Shown here piece by piece: positions 1 through 14,600 of a stretch of DNA of 64,000 nucleotides (within the stretch, counting starts at the first letter, position 1; each line of letters begins with the position of its first letter). The translations under genes and the position numbers were made by a program. This DNA is from Andrena cerasifolii (Eukaryota > Arthropoda > Insecta > Hymenoptera > Andrenidae). Under the pieces are notes generated by a model that saw only the letters and a program-made list of their open reading frames with translations, was not told where the DNA came from and made no database searches. Location: positions 1-64,000 of the forward strand of contig NW_027485003.1 of NCBI RefSeq assembly GCF_050908995.1, in the 5' to 3' direction.

Positions 1-3000
1 CTTTCAGCTTCAAAGCCATCGCCTTAAAGTTGCAAATAAGAGGCGGAGGCCTTTCAAGAGGCGTTCGAAAATACTGCGTCTCTTCGTTAAGCAGTCACTG
101 TCTCGAAACATCTGCGCCACTTCTCGCTCATTGGTTTGCTCTCGTTAGACGTTACTTTGTGCCACCTCTTTCGACGGCATGTTCTCCTGTTACAAAGCGC
201 AAGTTTGTGCATTCTGAAAATATTCGCCAGATTTTGGCCAATATGTCAGGAGAACATGAAGTGGAAAGAGGTATACTAACTTTCAGCTTCAAAGCCATCG
301 CCTTAAAGTTGCAAATAAGAGGCGGAGGCCTTTCAAGAGGCGTTCGAAAATACTGCGTCTCTTCGTTAAGCAGTCACTGTCTCGAAACATCTGCGCCACT
401 TCTCGCTCATTGGTTTGCTCTCGTTAGACGTTACTTTGTGCCACCTCTTTCGACGGCATGTTCTCCTGTTACAAAGCGCAAGTTTGTGCATTCTGAAAAT
501 ATTCGCCAGATTTTGGCCAATATATAAGGAGAACATGAAGTGGAAAGAGGTATACTAACTTTCAGTTTCAAAACCATCGCCTTAAAGTTGCAAATAAGAG
601 GCGGAGGCCTTTCAAGAGGCGTTCGAAAATACTGCGTCTCTTCGTTAAGCAGTCACTGTCTCGAAACATCTGCGCCACTTCTCGCTCATTGATTTGCTCT
701 CCGGAGACGTTACTTTGTGCCATCTCTTTCGACGGCATGTTCTCCTTTTACAAAGCGCAATTTTGTGCATTCTGAAAATTTTCGCCAGCTTTGGCCAATA
801 TATCAGGAGAACATGAAGTGGAAAGAGGTATACTATATTTCAGCTTCAAAGCAATCGCCTTAAAGTTGCAAATAAGAGGCGGAGGCCTTTCAAGAGGCGT
901 TCGAAAATACTGCGTCTCTTCGTTAAACAGTCACTGTCCCGATACATCTGCGCCACTCCTCGCTCATTGGTTTGCTCTCCGGAGACGTTACTTTGTGCCA
1001 TCTCTTTCGACGGCATGTTTTCCTGTTACAAAGCGCAATTTTGTGCGTTCTGAAAATTTTCGCCAGATTTTGGCCAATGTATCATGAGAACATGAAGTGG
1101 AAAGAGGTATACTAAATTTCAGTTTCAAAGCCATCGCCTTAAAGTTGCAAATAAGAGGCGGAGGCCTTTCAAGAGGCGTTCGATAATACTGCGTCTCTTC
1201 GTTAAGCAGTCACTGTCTCGAAACATCTGCGCCACTTCTCGCGCATTGGTTTGCTCTCGTTAGACGTTACTTTGTGCCATCTCTTTCGACGGCATGTTCT
1301 CCTGTTACAAAGCGCAAGTTTGTGCATTCTGAAAATTTTCGCCAGATTTTGGCCAATATATAAGGAGAACATGAAGTGGAAAGAGGTATACTAAATTTCA
1401 GCTTCAAAGTCATCGCCTTAAAGTTGCCAAAAGAGGCGCAGGACTTTCAAGAGGTGTTCGAAAATTCTGCGTCTCTTCGTTAAACAGTCACTGTCTCGAA
1501 ACATCTGCGCCACTTCTCGCTCTATGATTTGCTCTCCGGACACGTTACTTTGTGCCATCTCTTTCGACGGCATGTTCTCCTGTTACAAAGCCAAAATTTG
1601 TGCATTCTCGAAATTTTCGCCTAGTTTTGGCCAATATATCATGAGAACATGAAGTGGAAAGAGGTATACTAAATTTCGGCTTCAAAGGCATCGCTTTAAA
1701 GGTGCCAAAAGAGGCGCAGGCCTTTCAAGAGGTGTTCGAAAATTCTGCGTCTCTTCGTTAAGCAGTCACTGTCTCGAAACATCTGCGCCACTCCTCGCTC
1801 AATGATTTGCTCTCCGGAGACGATACTTTGTGCCATCTCTTTCGACGGCATGTTCTCCTTTTACAAAGCGCAATTTTGTGCGTTCTGAAAATTTTCGCCA
1901 GATTTTGGCCAATATATCAGCAGAACATGAAGTGGAAAGAGGTATACTAAATTTCAGTTTCAAAGCCATCGCCTTAAAGTTGCAAATAAGAGGCGGAGGC
2001 CTTTCAAGAGGCGTTCGAAAATACTGCGTCTCTTCGTTAAGCAGTCACTGTCTCGAAACATCTGCGCCACTTCTCGCTCATTGGTTTGCTCTCGTTAGAC
2101 GTTACTTTGTGCCACCTCTTTCGACGGCATGTTCTCCTGTTACAAAGCGCAAGTTTGTGCATTCTGAAAATATTCGCCAGATTTTGGCCAATATATAAGG
2201 AGAACATGAAGTGGAAAGAGGTATACTAACGTTCAGTTTCAAAACCATCGCCTTAAAGTTGCAAATAAGAGGCGGAGGCCTTTCAAGAGGCGTTCGAGAA
2301 TACTCCGTCTCTTCGTTAAACAGTCACTGTCTCGAAACATCTGTGCCACTCCTCGCTCAATGATTTGCTCTCCGGTGATGTTACTTTGTGTCATCTCTTT
2401 CGACGGCATGTTCTCCTGTTACAAAGCGCAATTTTGTGCATTCTGAAAATTTTCGCCAGATTTTGGCCAATATATCAGGAGAACATGAAGTGGAAAGAGG
2501 TATACTAAATTTCAGCTTCAAAGGCATCGCCTTAAAGTGGCAAATAAGAGGCGGAGGCCTTTCAAGAGGCGTTCGAAAATACTGCGTCTCTTCGTTAAAC
2601 AGTCACTGTCTCGAAACATCTGTGCCACTCCTCGCTCAATGATTTGCTCTCCGGTGATGTTACTTTGTGTCATCTCTTTCGACGGCATGTTCTCCTGTTA
2701 CAAAGCGCAATTTTGTGCATTCTGAAAATTTTCGCCAGCTTTGGCCAATATATCAGGAGAACATGAAGTGGAAAGAGGTACACTAAATTTCGACTCCAAA
2801 GGCATCGCTTTAAAGTTGCTAATAAGAGGCGCATTCCTTTCAAGAGGCTTTCGAAAATTCTGCGTCTCTTCGTTTAACAGTCACTGTCTCGAAACATCTG
2901 CGCCACTTCTCGCTCATTGATTTGCTCTCCGGAGACGTTACTTTGTGCCATCTCTTTCGACGGCATGTTCTCCTTTTACAAAGCGCAATTTTGTGCGTTT

Positions 3001-3603
3001 AGAAAATTTTCGCCAGATTTTGGCCAATGTATCATGAGAACATGAAGTGGAAAGAGGTATACTAAATTTCAGCTTCAAAGGCATCGCCTTAAAGTTGCCA
3101 AAAGAGGCGCAGGCCTTTCAAGAGGTGTTCGAAAATTCTGCGTCTCTTCGTTAAACAGTCACTGTCTCGAAACATCTGCGCCACTTCTCGCTCTTTGATT
3201 TGCTCTCCGGACACGTTACTTTGTGCCACCTCTTTCGACGGCATGTTCTCCTGTTACAAAGCCAAAATTTGTGCATTCTCGAAATTTTCGCCTAGTTTTG
3301 GCCAATATATCATGAGAACATGAAGTGGAAAGAGGTATACTAAATTTCAGCTTCAAAGGCATCGCCTTAAAGTGGCAAAAAAGAGGCGGAGGCCTTTCAA
3401 GAGGCGTTCGAAAATACTGCGTCTCTTCGTTAAGCAGTCACTGTCTCGAAACATCTGCGCCACTTCTCGCTCATTGGTTTGCTCTCGTTAGACGTTACTT
3501 TGTGCCACCTCTTTCGACGGCATGTTCTCCTGTTACAAAGCGCAAGTTTGTGCATTCTGAAAATATTCGCCAGATTTTGGCCAATATATAAGGAGAACAT
3601 GAA

Positions 3604-6600
3604 GTGGAAAGAGGTATACTAACTTTCAGCTTCAAAGCCATCGCCTTAAAGTTGCAAATAAGAGGCGGAGGCCTTTCAAGAGGCGTTCTAGAATACTCCG
3701 TCTCTTCGTTAAGCAGTCACTGTCTCGAAACATCTGCGCCACTTCTCGCGCATTGGTTTGCTCTCGTTAGACGTTACTTTGTGCCATCTCTTTCGACGGC
3801 ATGTTCTCCTGTTACAAAGCGCAAGTTTGTGCATTCTGAAAATTTTCGCCAGATTTTGGCCAATATATCAGGAGAACATGAAGTGGAAAGAGGTATACTA
3901 AATTTCGACTTCAAAGGCATCGCTTTAAAGTGGCAAAAAAGAGGCGGAGGCCTTTCAAGAGGCGTTCGAAAATACTGCGTCTCTTCGTTAAGCAGTCACT
4001 GTCTCGAAACATCTGCGCCACTTCTCGCTCATTGGTTTGCTCTCGTTAGACGTTACTTTGTGCCACCTCTTTCGACGGCATGTTCTCCTGTTACAAAGCG
4101 CAAGTTTGTGCATTCTGAAAATATTCGCCAGATTTTGGCCAATATATAAGGAGAACATGAAGTGGAAAGAGGTATACTAACTTTCAGCTTCAAAGCCATC
4201 GCCTTAAAGTTGCAAATAAGAGGCGGAGGCCTTTCAAGAGGCGTTCGAAAATACTGCGTCTCTTCGTTAAGCAGTCACTGTCTCGAAACATCTGCGCCAC
4301 TTCTCGCTCATTGGTTTGCTCTCGTTAGACGTTACTTTGTGCCACCTATTTCGACGGCATGTTCTCCTGTTACAAAGCGCAAGTTTGTGCATTCTGAAAA
4401 TATTCGCCAGATTTTGGCCAATATATAAGGAGAACATGAAGTGGAAAGAGGTATACTAACTTTCAGTTTCAAAACCATCGCCTTAAAGTTGCAAATAAGA
4501 GGCGGAGGCCTTTCAAGAGGCGTTCGAGAATACTCCGTCTCTTCGTTAAGCAGTCACTGTCTCGAAACATCTGCGCCACTTCTCGCGCATTGGTTTGCTC
4601 TCCGGTGATGTTACTTTGTGCCATCTCTTTCGACGGCATGTTCTCCTGTTACAAAGCGCAATTTTGTGCATTCTGAAAATTTTCGCCAGCTTTGGCCAAT
4701 ATATCAGGAGAACATGAAGTGGAAAGAGGTACACTAAATTTCGACTCCAAAGGCATCGCTTTAAAGTTGCTAATAAGAGGCGCATTCCTTTCAAGAGGCT
4801 TTCGAAAATTCTGCGTCTCTTCGTTTAACAGTCACTGTCTCGAAACATCTGCGCCACTTCTCGCTCATTGATTTGCTCTCCGGAGACGTTACTTTGTGCC
4901 ATCTCTTTCGACGGCATGTTTTCCTGTTACAAAGCGCAATTTTGTGCGTTCTGAAAATTTTCGCCAGATTTTGGCCAATGTATCATGAGAACATGAAGTG
5001 GAAAGAGGTATACTAACTTTCAGCTTCAAAGCCATCGCCTTAAAGTTGCAAATAAGAGGCGGAGGCCTTTCAAGAGGCGTTCGAAAATACTGCGTCTCTT
5101 CGTTAAGCAGTCACTGTCTCGAAACATCTGCGCCACTTCTCGCTCATTGGTTTGCTCTCGTTAGACGTTACTTTGTGCCACCTCTTTCGACGGCATGTTC
5201 TCCTGTTACAAAGCGCAAGTTTGTGCATTCTGAAAATATTCGCCAGATTTTGGCCAATATGTCAGGAGAACATGAAGTGGAAAGAGGTATACTAACTTTC
5301 AGCTTCAAAGCCATCGCCTTAAAGTTGCAAATAAGAGGCGGAGGCCTTTCAAGAGGCGTTCGAAAATACTGCGTCTCTTCGTTAAGCAGTCACTGTCTCG
5401 AAACATCTGCGCCACTTCTCGCTCATTGGTTTGCTCTCGTTAGACGTTACTTTGTGCCACCTCTTTCGACGGCATGTTCTCCTGTTACAAAGCGCAAGTT
5501 TGTGCATTCTGAAAATATTCGCCAGATTTTGGCCAATATATAAGGAGAACATGAAGTGGAAAGAGGTATACTAACTTTCAGTTTCAAAACCATCGCCTTA
5601 AAGTTGCAAATAAGAGGCGGAGGCCTTTCAAGAGGCGTTCGAAAATAATGCGTCTTCTCGTTAAGCAGTCACTGTTTCGAAACATCTGCGCCACTTCTCG
5701 CTCTTTGATTTGCTCTCCGGACACGTTACATTGTGCCATCTCTTTCGACAGCGTGTTCTCCTGTTACAAAGCCCAATTTTGTGCATTCTGAAAATTTTCG
5801 CCAGATTTTGGCCAATATATCAGGAGAACATGAAGTGGAAAGAGGTATACTAAATTTCAGCTTCAAAGGCATCGCCTTAAAGTTGCCAAAAGAGGCGCAG
5901 GCCTTTCAAGAGGTGTTCGAAAATTCTGCGTCTCTTCGTTAAACAGTCACTGTCTCGAAACATCAGCGCCACTTCTCGCTCTTTGATTTGCTCTCCGGAG
6001 ACGTTACTTTGTGCCATCTCTTTCGACGGCATGTTCTCCTTTTACAAAGCGCAATTTTGTGCATTCTGAAAATTTTCGCCAGCTTTGGCCAATATATCAG
6101 GAGAACATGAAGTGGAAAGAGGTATACTATATTTCAGCTTCAAAGCAATCGCCTTAAAGTTGCAAATAAGAGGCGGAGGCCTTTCAAGAGGCGTTCGAAA
6201 ATACTGCGTCTCTTCGTTAAACAGTCACTGTCCCGATACATCTGCGCCACTCCTCGCTCATTGGTTTGCTCTCCGGAGACGTTACTTTGTGCCATCTCTT
6301 TCGACGGCATGTTTTCCTGTTACAAAGCGCAATTTTGTGCGTTCTGAAAATTTTCGCCAGATTTTGGCCAATGTATCATGAGAACATGAAGTGGAAAGAG
6401 GTATACTAAATTTCAGTTTCAAAGCCATCGCCTTAAAGTTGCAAATAAGAGGCGGAGGCCTTTCAAGAGGCGTTCGATAATACTGCGTCTCTTCGTTAAG
6501 CAGTCACTGTCTCGAAACATCTGCGCCACTTCTCGCTCATTGGTTTGCTCTCGTTAGACGTTACTTTGTGCCACCTCTTTCGACGGCATGTTCTCCTGTT

Positions 6601-9600
6601 ACAAAGCGCAAGTTTGTGCATTCTGAAAATATTCGCCAGATTTTGGCCAATATATAAGGAGAACATGAAGTGGAAAGAGGTATACTAACTTTCAGCTTCA
6701 AAGCCATCGCCTTAAAGTTGCAAATAAGAGGCGGAGGCCTTTCAAGAGGCGTTCGAAAATACTGCGTCTCTTCGTTAAACAGTCACTGTCTCGAAACATC
6801 TGCGCCACTCCTCGCTCAATGATTTGCTCTCCGGTGATGTTACTTTGTGCCATCTCTTTCGACGGCATGTTCTCCTGTTACAAAGCGCAATTTTGTGCAT
6901 TCTGAAAATTTTCGACAGCTTTGGCCAATATATCAGGAGAACATGAAGTGGAAAGAGGTACACTAAATTTCGACTCCAAAGGCATCGCTTTAAAGTTGCT
7001 AATAAGAGGCGCATTCCTTTCAAGAGGCTTTCGAAAATTCTGCGTCTCTTCGTTTAACAGTCACTGTCTCGAAACATCTGCGCCACTTCTCGCTCATTGA
7101 TTTGCTCTCCGGAGACGTTACTTTGTGCCATCTCTTTCGACGGCATGTTCTCCTTTTACAAAGCGCAATTTTGTGCGTTTAGAAAATTTTCGCCAGATTT
7201 TGGCCAATGTATCATGAGAACATGAAGTGGAAAGAGGTATACTAACTTTCAGCTTCAAAGCCATCGCCTTAAAGTTGCAAATAAGAGGCGGAGGCCTTTC
7301 AAGAGGCGTTCGAAAATACTGCGTCTCTTCGTTAAGCAGTCACTGTCTCGAAACATCTGCGCCACTTCTCGCTCATTGGTTTGCTCTCGTTAGACGTTAC
7401 TTTGTGCCACCTCTTTCGACGGCATGTTCTCCTGTTACAAACCGCAAGTTTGTGCATTCTGAAAATATTCGCCAGATTTTGGCCAATATATAAGGAGAAC
7501 ATGAAGTGGAAAGAGGTATACTAACTTTCAGTTTCAAAACCATCGCCTTAAAGTTGCAAATAAGAGGCGGAGGCCTTTCAAGAGGCGTTCGAGAATACTC
7601 CGTCTCTTCGTTAAGCAGTCACTGTCTCGAAACATCTGCGCCACTTCTCGCTCATTGGTTTGCTCTCGTTAGACGTTACTTTGTGCCACCTCTTTCGACG
7701 GCATGTTCTCCTGTTACAAAGCGCAAGTTTGTGCATTCTGAAAATATTCGCCAGATTTTGGCCAATATATAAGGAGAACATGAAGTGGAAAGAGGTATAC
7801 TAACTTTCAGCTTCAAAGCCATCGCCTTAAAGTTGCGAATAAGAGGCGGAGGCCTTTCAAGAGGCGTTCGAGAATACTCCGTCTCTTCGTTAAGCAGTCA
7901 CTGTCTCGAAACATCTGCGCCACTTCTCGCGCATTGGTTTGCTCTCGTTAGACGTTACTTTGTGCCATCTCTTTCGACGGCATGTTCTCCTGTTACAAAG
8001 CGCAAGTTTGTGCATTCTGAAAATTTTCGCCAGATTTTGGCCAATATATCAGGAGAACATGAAGTGGAAAGAGGTATACTAAATTTCGACTTCAAAGGCA
8101 TCGCTTTAAAGTGGCAAAAAAGAGGCGGAGGCCTTTCAAGAGGCGTTCGAAAATACTGCGTCTCTTCGTTAAGCAGTCACTGTCTCGAAACATCTGCGCC
8201 ACTTCTCGCTCATTGGTTTGCTCTCGTTAGACGTTACTTTGTGCCACCTCTTTCGACGGCATGTTCTCCTGTTACAAAGCGCAAGTTTGTGCATTCTGAA
8301 AATATTCGCCAGATTTTGGCCAATATATAAGGAGAACATGAAGTGGAAAGAGGTATACTAACTTTCAGCTTCAAAGCCATCGCCTTAAAGTTGCAAATAA
8401 GAGGCGGAGGCCTTTCAAGAGGCGTTCGAAAATACTGCGTCTCTTCGTTAAGCAGTCACTGTCTCGAAACATCTGCGCCACTTCTCGCTCATTGGTTTGC
8501 TCTCGTTAGACGTTACTTTGTGCCACCTATTTCGACGGCATGTTCTCCTGTTACAAAGCGCAAGTTTGTGCATTCTGAAAATATTCGCCAGATTTTGGCC
8601 AATATATAAGGAGAACATGAAGTGGAAAGAGGTATACTAACTTTCAGTTTCAAAACCATCGCCTTAAAGTTGCAAATAAGAGGCGGAGGCCTTTCAAGAG
8701 GCGTTCGAGAATACTCCGTCTCTTCGTTAAGCAGTCACTGTCTCGAAACATCTGCGCCACTTCTCGCGCATTGGTTTGCTCTCCGGTGATGTTACTTTGT
8801 GCCATCTCTTTCGACGGCATGTTCTCCTGTTACAAAGCGCAATTTTGTGCATTCTGAAAATTTTCGCCAGCTTTGGCCAATATATCAGGAGAACATGAAG
8901 TGGAAAGAGGTACACTAAATTTCGACTCCAAAGGCATCGCTTTAAAGTTGCTAATAAGAGGCGCATTCCTTTCAAGAGGCTTTCGAAAATTCTGCGTCTC
9001 TTCGTTTAACAGTCACTGTCTCGAAACATCTGCGCCACTTCTCGCTCATTGATTTGCTCTCCGGAGACGTTACTTTGTGCCATCTCTTTCGACGGCATGT
9101 TTTCCTGTTACAAAGCGCAATTTTGTGCGTTCTGAAAATTTTCGCCAGATTTTGGCCAATGTATCATGAGAACATGAAGTGGAAAGAGGTATACTAACTT
9201 TCAGCTTCAAAGCCATCGCCTTAAAGTTGCAAATAAGAGGCGGAGGCCTTTCAAGAGGCGTTCGAAAATACTGCGTCTCTTCGTTAAGCAGTCACTGTCT
9301 CGAAACATCTGCGCCACTTCTCGCTCATTGGTTTGCTCTCGTTAGACGTTACTTTGTGCCACCTCTTTCGACGGCATGTTCTCCTGTTACAAAGCGCAAG
9401 TTTGTGCATTCTGAAAATATTCGCCAGATTTTGGCCAATATGTCAGGAGAACATGAAGTGGAAAGAGGTATACTAACTTTCAGCTTCAAAGCCATCGCCT
9501 TAAAGTTGCAAATAAGAGGCGGAGGCCTTTCAAGAGGCGTTCGAAAATACTGCGTCTCTTCGTTAAGCAGTCACTGTCTCGAAACATCTGCGCCACTTCT

Positions 9601-11686
9601 CGCTCATTGGTTTGCTCTCGTTAGACGTTACTTTGTGCCACCTCTTTCGACGGCATGTTCTCCTGTTACAAAGCGCAAGTTTGTGCATTCTGAAAATATT
9701 CGCCAGATTTTGGCCAATATATAAGGAGAACATGAAGTGGAAAGAGGTATACTAACTTTCAGTTTCAAAACCATCGCCTTAAAGTTGCAAATAAGAGGCG
9801 GAGGCCTTTCAAGAGGCGTTCGAAAATAATGCGTCTTCTCGTTAAGCAGTCACTGTTTCGAAACATCTGCGCCACTTCTCGCTCTTTGATTTGCTCTCCG
9901 GACACGTTACATTGTGCCATCTCTTTCGACAGCGTGTTCTCCTGTTACAAAGCCCAATTTTGTGCATTCTGAAAATTTTCGCCAGATTTTGGCCAATATA
10001 TCAGGAGAACATGAAGTGGAAAGAGGTATACTAAATTTCAGCTTCAAAGGCATCGCCTTAAAGTTGCCAAAAGAGGCGCAGGCCTTTCAAGAGGTGTTCG
10101 AAAATTCTGCGTCTCTTCGTTAAACAGTCACTGTCTCGAAACATCAGCGCCACTTCTCGCTCTTTGATTTGCTCTCCGGAGACGTTACTTTGTGCCATCT
10201 CTTTCGACGGCATGTTCTCCTTTTACAAAGCGCAATTTTGTGCATTCTGAAAATTTTCGCCAGCTTTGGCCAATATATCAGGAGAACATGAAGTGGAAAG
10301 AGGTATACTATATTTCAGCTTCAAAGCAATCGCCTTAAAGTTGCAAATAAGAGGCGGAGGCCTTTCAAGAGGCGTTCGAAAATACTGCGTCTCTTCGTTA
10401 AACAGTCACTGTCCCGATACATCTGCGCCACTCCTCGCTCATTGGTTTGCTCTCCGGAGACGTTACTTTGTGCCATCTCTTTCGACGGCATGTTTTCCTG
10501 TTACAAAGCGCAATTTTGTGCGTTCTGAAAATTTTCGCCAGATTTTGGCCAATGTATCATGAGAACATGAAGTGGAAAGAGGTATACTAAATTTCAGTTT
10601 CAAAGCCATCGCCTTAAAGTTGCAAATAAGAGGCGGAGGCCTTTCAAGAGGCGTTCGATAATACTGCGTCTCTTCGTTAAGCAGTCACTGTCTCGAAACA
10701 TCTGCGCCACTTCTCGCTCATTGGTTTGCTCTCGTTAGACGTTACTTTGTGCCACCTCTTTCGACGGCATGTTCTCCTGTTACAAAGCGCAAGTTTGTGC
10801 ATTCTGAAAATATTCGCCAGATTTTGGCCAATATATAAGGAGAACATGAAGTGGAAAGAGGTATACTAACTTTCAGCTTCAAAGCCATCGCCTTAAAGTT
10901 GCAAATAAGAGGCGGAGGCCTTTCAAGAGGCGTTCGAAAATACTGCGTCTCTTCGTTAAACAGTCACTGTCTCGAAACATCTGCGCCACTCCTCGCTCAA
11001 TGATTTGCTCTCCGGTGATGTTACTTTGTGCCATCTCTTTCGACGGCATGTTCTCCTGTTACAAAGCGCAATTTTGTGCATTCTGAAAATTTTCGCCAGC
11101 TTTGGCCAATATATCAGGAGAACATGAAGTGGAAAGAGGTACACTAAATTTCGACTCCAAAGGCATCGCTTTAAAGTTGCTAATAAGAGGCGCATTCCTT
11201 TCAAGAGGCTTTCGAAAATTCTGCGTCTCTTCGTTTAACAGTCACTGTCTCGAAACATCTGCGCCACTTCTCGCTCATTGATTTGCTCTCCGGAGACGTT
11301 ACTTTGTGCCATCTCTTTCGACGGCATGTTCTCCTTTTACAAAGCGCAATTTTGTGCGTTTAGAAAATTTTCGCCAGATTTTGGCCAATGTATCATGAGA
11401 ACATGAAGTGGAAAGAGGTATACTAACTTTCAGCTTCAAAGCCATCGCCTTAAAGTTGCAAATAAGAGGCGGAGGCCTTTCAAGAGGCGTTCGAAAATAC
11501 TGCGTCTCTTCGTTAAGCAGTCACTGTCTCGAAACATCTGCGCCACTTCTCGCTCATTGGTTTGCTCTCGTTAGACGTTACTTTGTGCCACCTCTTTCGA
11601 CGGCATGTTCTCCTGTTACAAACCGCAAGTTTGTGCATTCTGAAAATATTCGCCAGATTTTGGCCAATATATAAGGAGAACATGAA
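3604..11686. repeat. Higher-order repeat, ~4.18 kb (15 monomers), two copies
   Basis: Diagnostic monomer variants recur at a constant offset of 4181 bp: 3604/7785, 4162/8343, 4546/8727, 4998/9179, 5733/9914, 6085/10266, 6775/10956, 7227/11408. The second copy (7785-11686) is about 3902 bp, one monomer shorter, because the monomer at 7506 has no counterpart between 11408 and 11687. The number of shared variants indicates recent amplification of a 15-monomer block. Confidence 0.85.
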
Positions 11687-14600
11687 GTGGAAAGAGGTAT
11701 ACTAACTTTCAGTTTCAAAACCATCGCCTTAAAGTTGCAAATAAGAGGCGGAGGCCTTTCAAGAGGCGTTCGAGAATACTCCGTCTCTTCGTTAAGCAGT
11801 CACTGTCTCGAAACATCTGCGCCACTTCTCGCGCATTGGTTTGCTCTCGTTAGACGTTACTTTGTGCCATCTCTTTCGACGGCATGTTCTCCTGTTACAA
11901 AGCGCAAGTTTGTGCATTCAGAAAATTTTCGCCAGATTTTGGCCAATATATCAGGAGAACATGAAGTGGAAAGAGGTATACTAAATTTCGACTTCAAAGG
12001 CATCGCTTTAAAGTGGCAAAAAAGAGGCGGAGGCCTTTCAAGAGGCGTTCGAAAATACTGCGTCTCTTCGTTAAGCAGTCACTGTCTCGAAACATCTGCG
12101 CCACTTCTCGCTCATTGGTTTGCTCTCGTTAGACGCTACTTTGTGCCACCTCTTTCGACGGCATGTTCTCCTGTTACAAAGCGCAAGTTTGTGCATTCTG
12201 AAAATATTCGCCAGATTTTGGCCAATATATAAGGAGAACATGAAGTGGAAAGAGGTATACTAACTTTCAGCTTCAAAGCCATCGCCTTAAAGTTGCAAAT
12301 AAGAGGCGGAGGCCTTTCAAGAGGCGTTCGAAAATACTGCGTCTCTTCGTTAAGCAGTCACTGTCTCGAAACATCTGCGCCACTTCTCGCGCATTGGTTT
12401 GCTCTCGTTAGACGTTACTTTGTGCCATCTCTTTCGACGGCATGTTCTCCTGTTACAAAGCGCAAGTTTGTGCATTCTGAAAATATTCGCCAGATTTTGG
12501 CCAATATATCAGGAGAACATGAAGTGGAAAGAGGTATACTAAATTTCAGCTTCAAAGGCATCGCCTTAAAGTGGCAAATAAGAGGCGGAGGCCTTTCAAA
12601 AGGCGTTCGAAAATACTGCGTCTCTTCGTTAAACAGTCACTGTCTCGAAACATCTGCGCCACTCCTCGCTCAATGATTTGCTCTCCGGTGATGTTACTTT
12701 GTGCCATCTCTTTCGACGGCATGTTCTCCTGTTACAAAGCGCAATTTTGTGCATTCTGAAAATTTTCGCCAGCTTTGGCCAATATATCAGGAGAACATGA
12801 AGTGGAAAGAGGTACACTAAATTTCGACTCCAAAGGCATCGCTTTAAAGTTGCTAATAAGAGGCGCATTCCTTTCAAGAGGCTTTCGAAAATTCTGCGTC
12901 TCTTCGTTTAACAGTCACTGTCTCGAAACATCTGCGCCACTTCTCGCTCATTGATTTGCTCTCCGGAGACGTTACTTTGTGCCATCTCTTTCGACGGCAT
13001 GTTCTCCTTTTACAAAGCGCAATTTTGTGCGTTTAGAAAATTTTCGCCAGATTTTGGCCAATGCATCATGAGAACATGAAGTGGAAAGAGGTATACTAAA
13101 TTTCAGCTTCAAAGGCATCGCCTTAAAGTTGCCAAAAGAGGCGCAGGCCTTTCAAGAGGTGTTCGAAAATTCTGCGTCTCTTCGTTAAACAGTCACTGTC
13201 TCGAAACATCTGCGCCACTTCTCGCTCTTTGATTTGCTCTCCGGACACGTTACTTTGTGCCACCTCTTTCGACGGCATGTTCTCCTGTTACAAAGCCAAA
13301 ATTTGTGCATTCTGAAAATATTCGCCAGATTTTGGCCAATATATAAGGAGAACATGAAGTGGAAAGAGGTATACTAACTTTCAGCTTCAGAGCCATCGCC
13401 TTAAAGTTGCAAATAAGAGGCGGAGGCCTTTCAAGAGGCGTTCGAAAATACTGCGTCTCTTCGTTAAGCAGTCACTGTCTCGAAACATCTGCGCCACTTC
13501 TCGCTCATTGGTTTGCTCTCGTTAGACGTTACTTTGTGCCACCTCTTTCGACGGCATGTTCTCCTGTTACAAAGCGCAAGTTTGTGCATTCTGAAAATAT
13601 TCGCCAGATTTTGGCCAATATATAAGGAGAACATGAAGTGGAAAGAGGTATACTAACTTTCAGCTTCAAAGCCATCGCCTTAAAGTTGCAAATAAGAGGT
13701 GGAGGCCTTTCAAGAGGCGTTCGAAAATACTGCGTCTCTTCGTTAAGCAGTCACTGTCTCGAAACATCTGCGCCACTTCTCGCTCATTGGTTTGCTCTCG
13801 TTAGACGTTACTTTGTGCCACCTCTTTCGACGGCATGTTCTCCTGTTACAAAGCGCAAGTTTGTGCATTCTGAAAATATTCGCCAGATTTTGGCCAATAT
13901 ATAAGGAGAACATGAAGTGGAAAGAGGTATACTAACTTTCAGTTTCAAAACCATCGCCTTAAAGTTGCAAATAAGAGGCGGAGGCCTTTCAAGAGGCGTT
14001 CGAGAATACTCCGTCTCTTCGTTAAGCAGTCACTGTCTCGAAACATCTGCGCCACTTCTCGCGCATTGGTTTGCTCTCGTTAGACGTTACTTTGTGCCAT
14101 CTCTTTCGACGGCATGTTCTCCTGTTACAAAGCGCAAGTTTGTGCATTCTGAAAATTTTCGCCAGATTTTGGCCAATATATCAGGAGAACATGAAGTGGA
14201 AAGAGGTATACTAAATTTCAGCTTCAAAGGCATCGCCTTAAAGTGGCAAATAAGAGGCGGAGGCCTTTCAAGAGGCGTTCGAAAATACTGCGTCTCTTCG
14301 TTAAACAGTCACTGTCTCGAAACATCTGCGCCACTCCACGCTCAATGATTTGCTCTCCGGTGATGTTACTTTGTGCCATCTCTTTCGACGGCATGTTCTC
14401 CTGTTACAAAGCGCAATTTTGTGCATTCTGAAAATTTTCGCCAGCTTTGGCCAATATATCAGGAGAACATGTAGTGGAAAGAGGTACACTAAATTTCGAC
14501 TCCAAAGGCATCGCTTTAAAGTTGCTAATAAGAGGCGCATTCCTTTCAAGAGGCTTTCGAAAATTCTGCGTCTCTTCGTTTAACAGTCACTGTCTCGAAA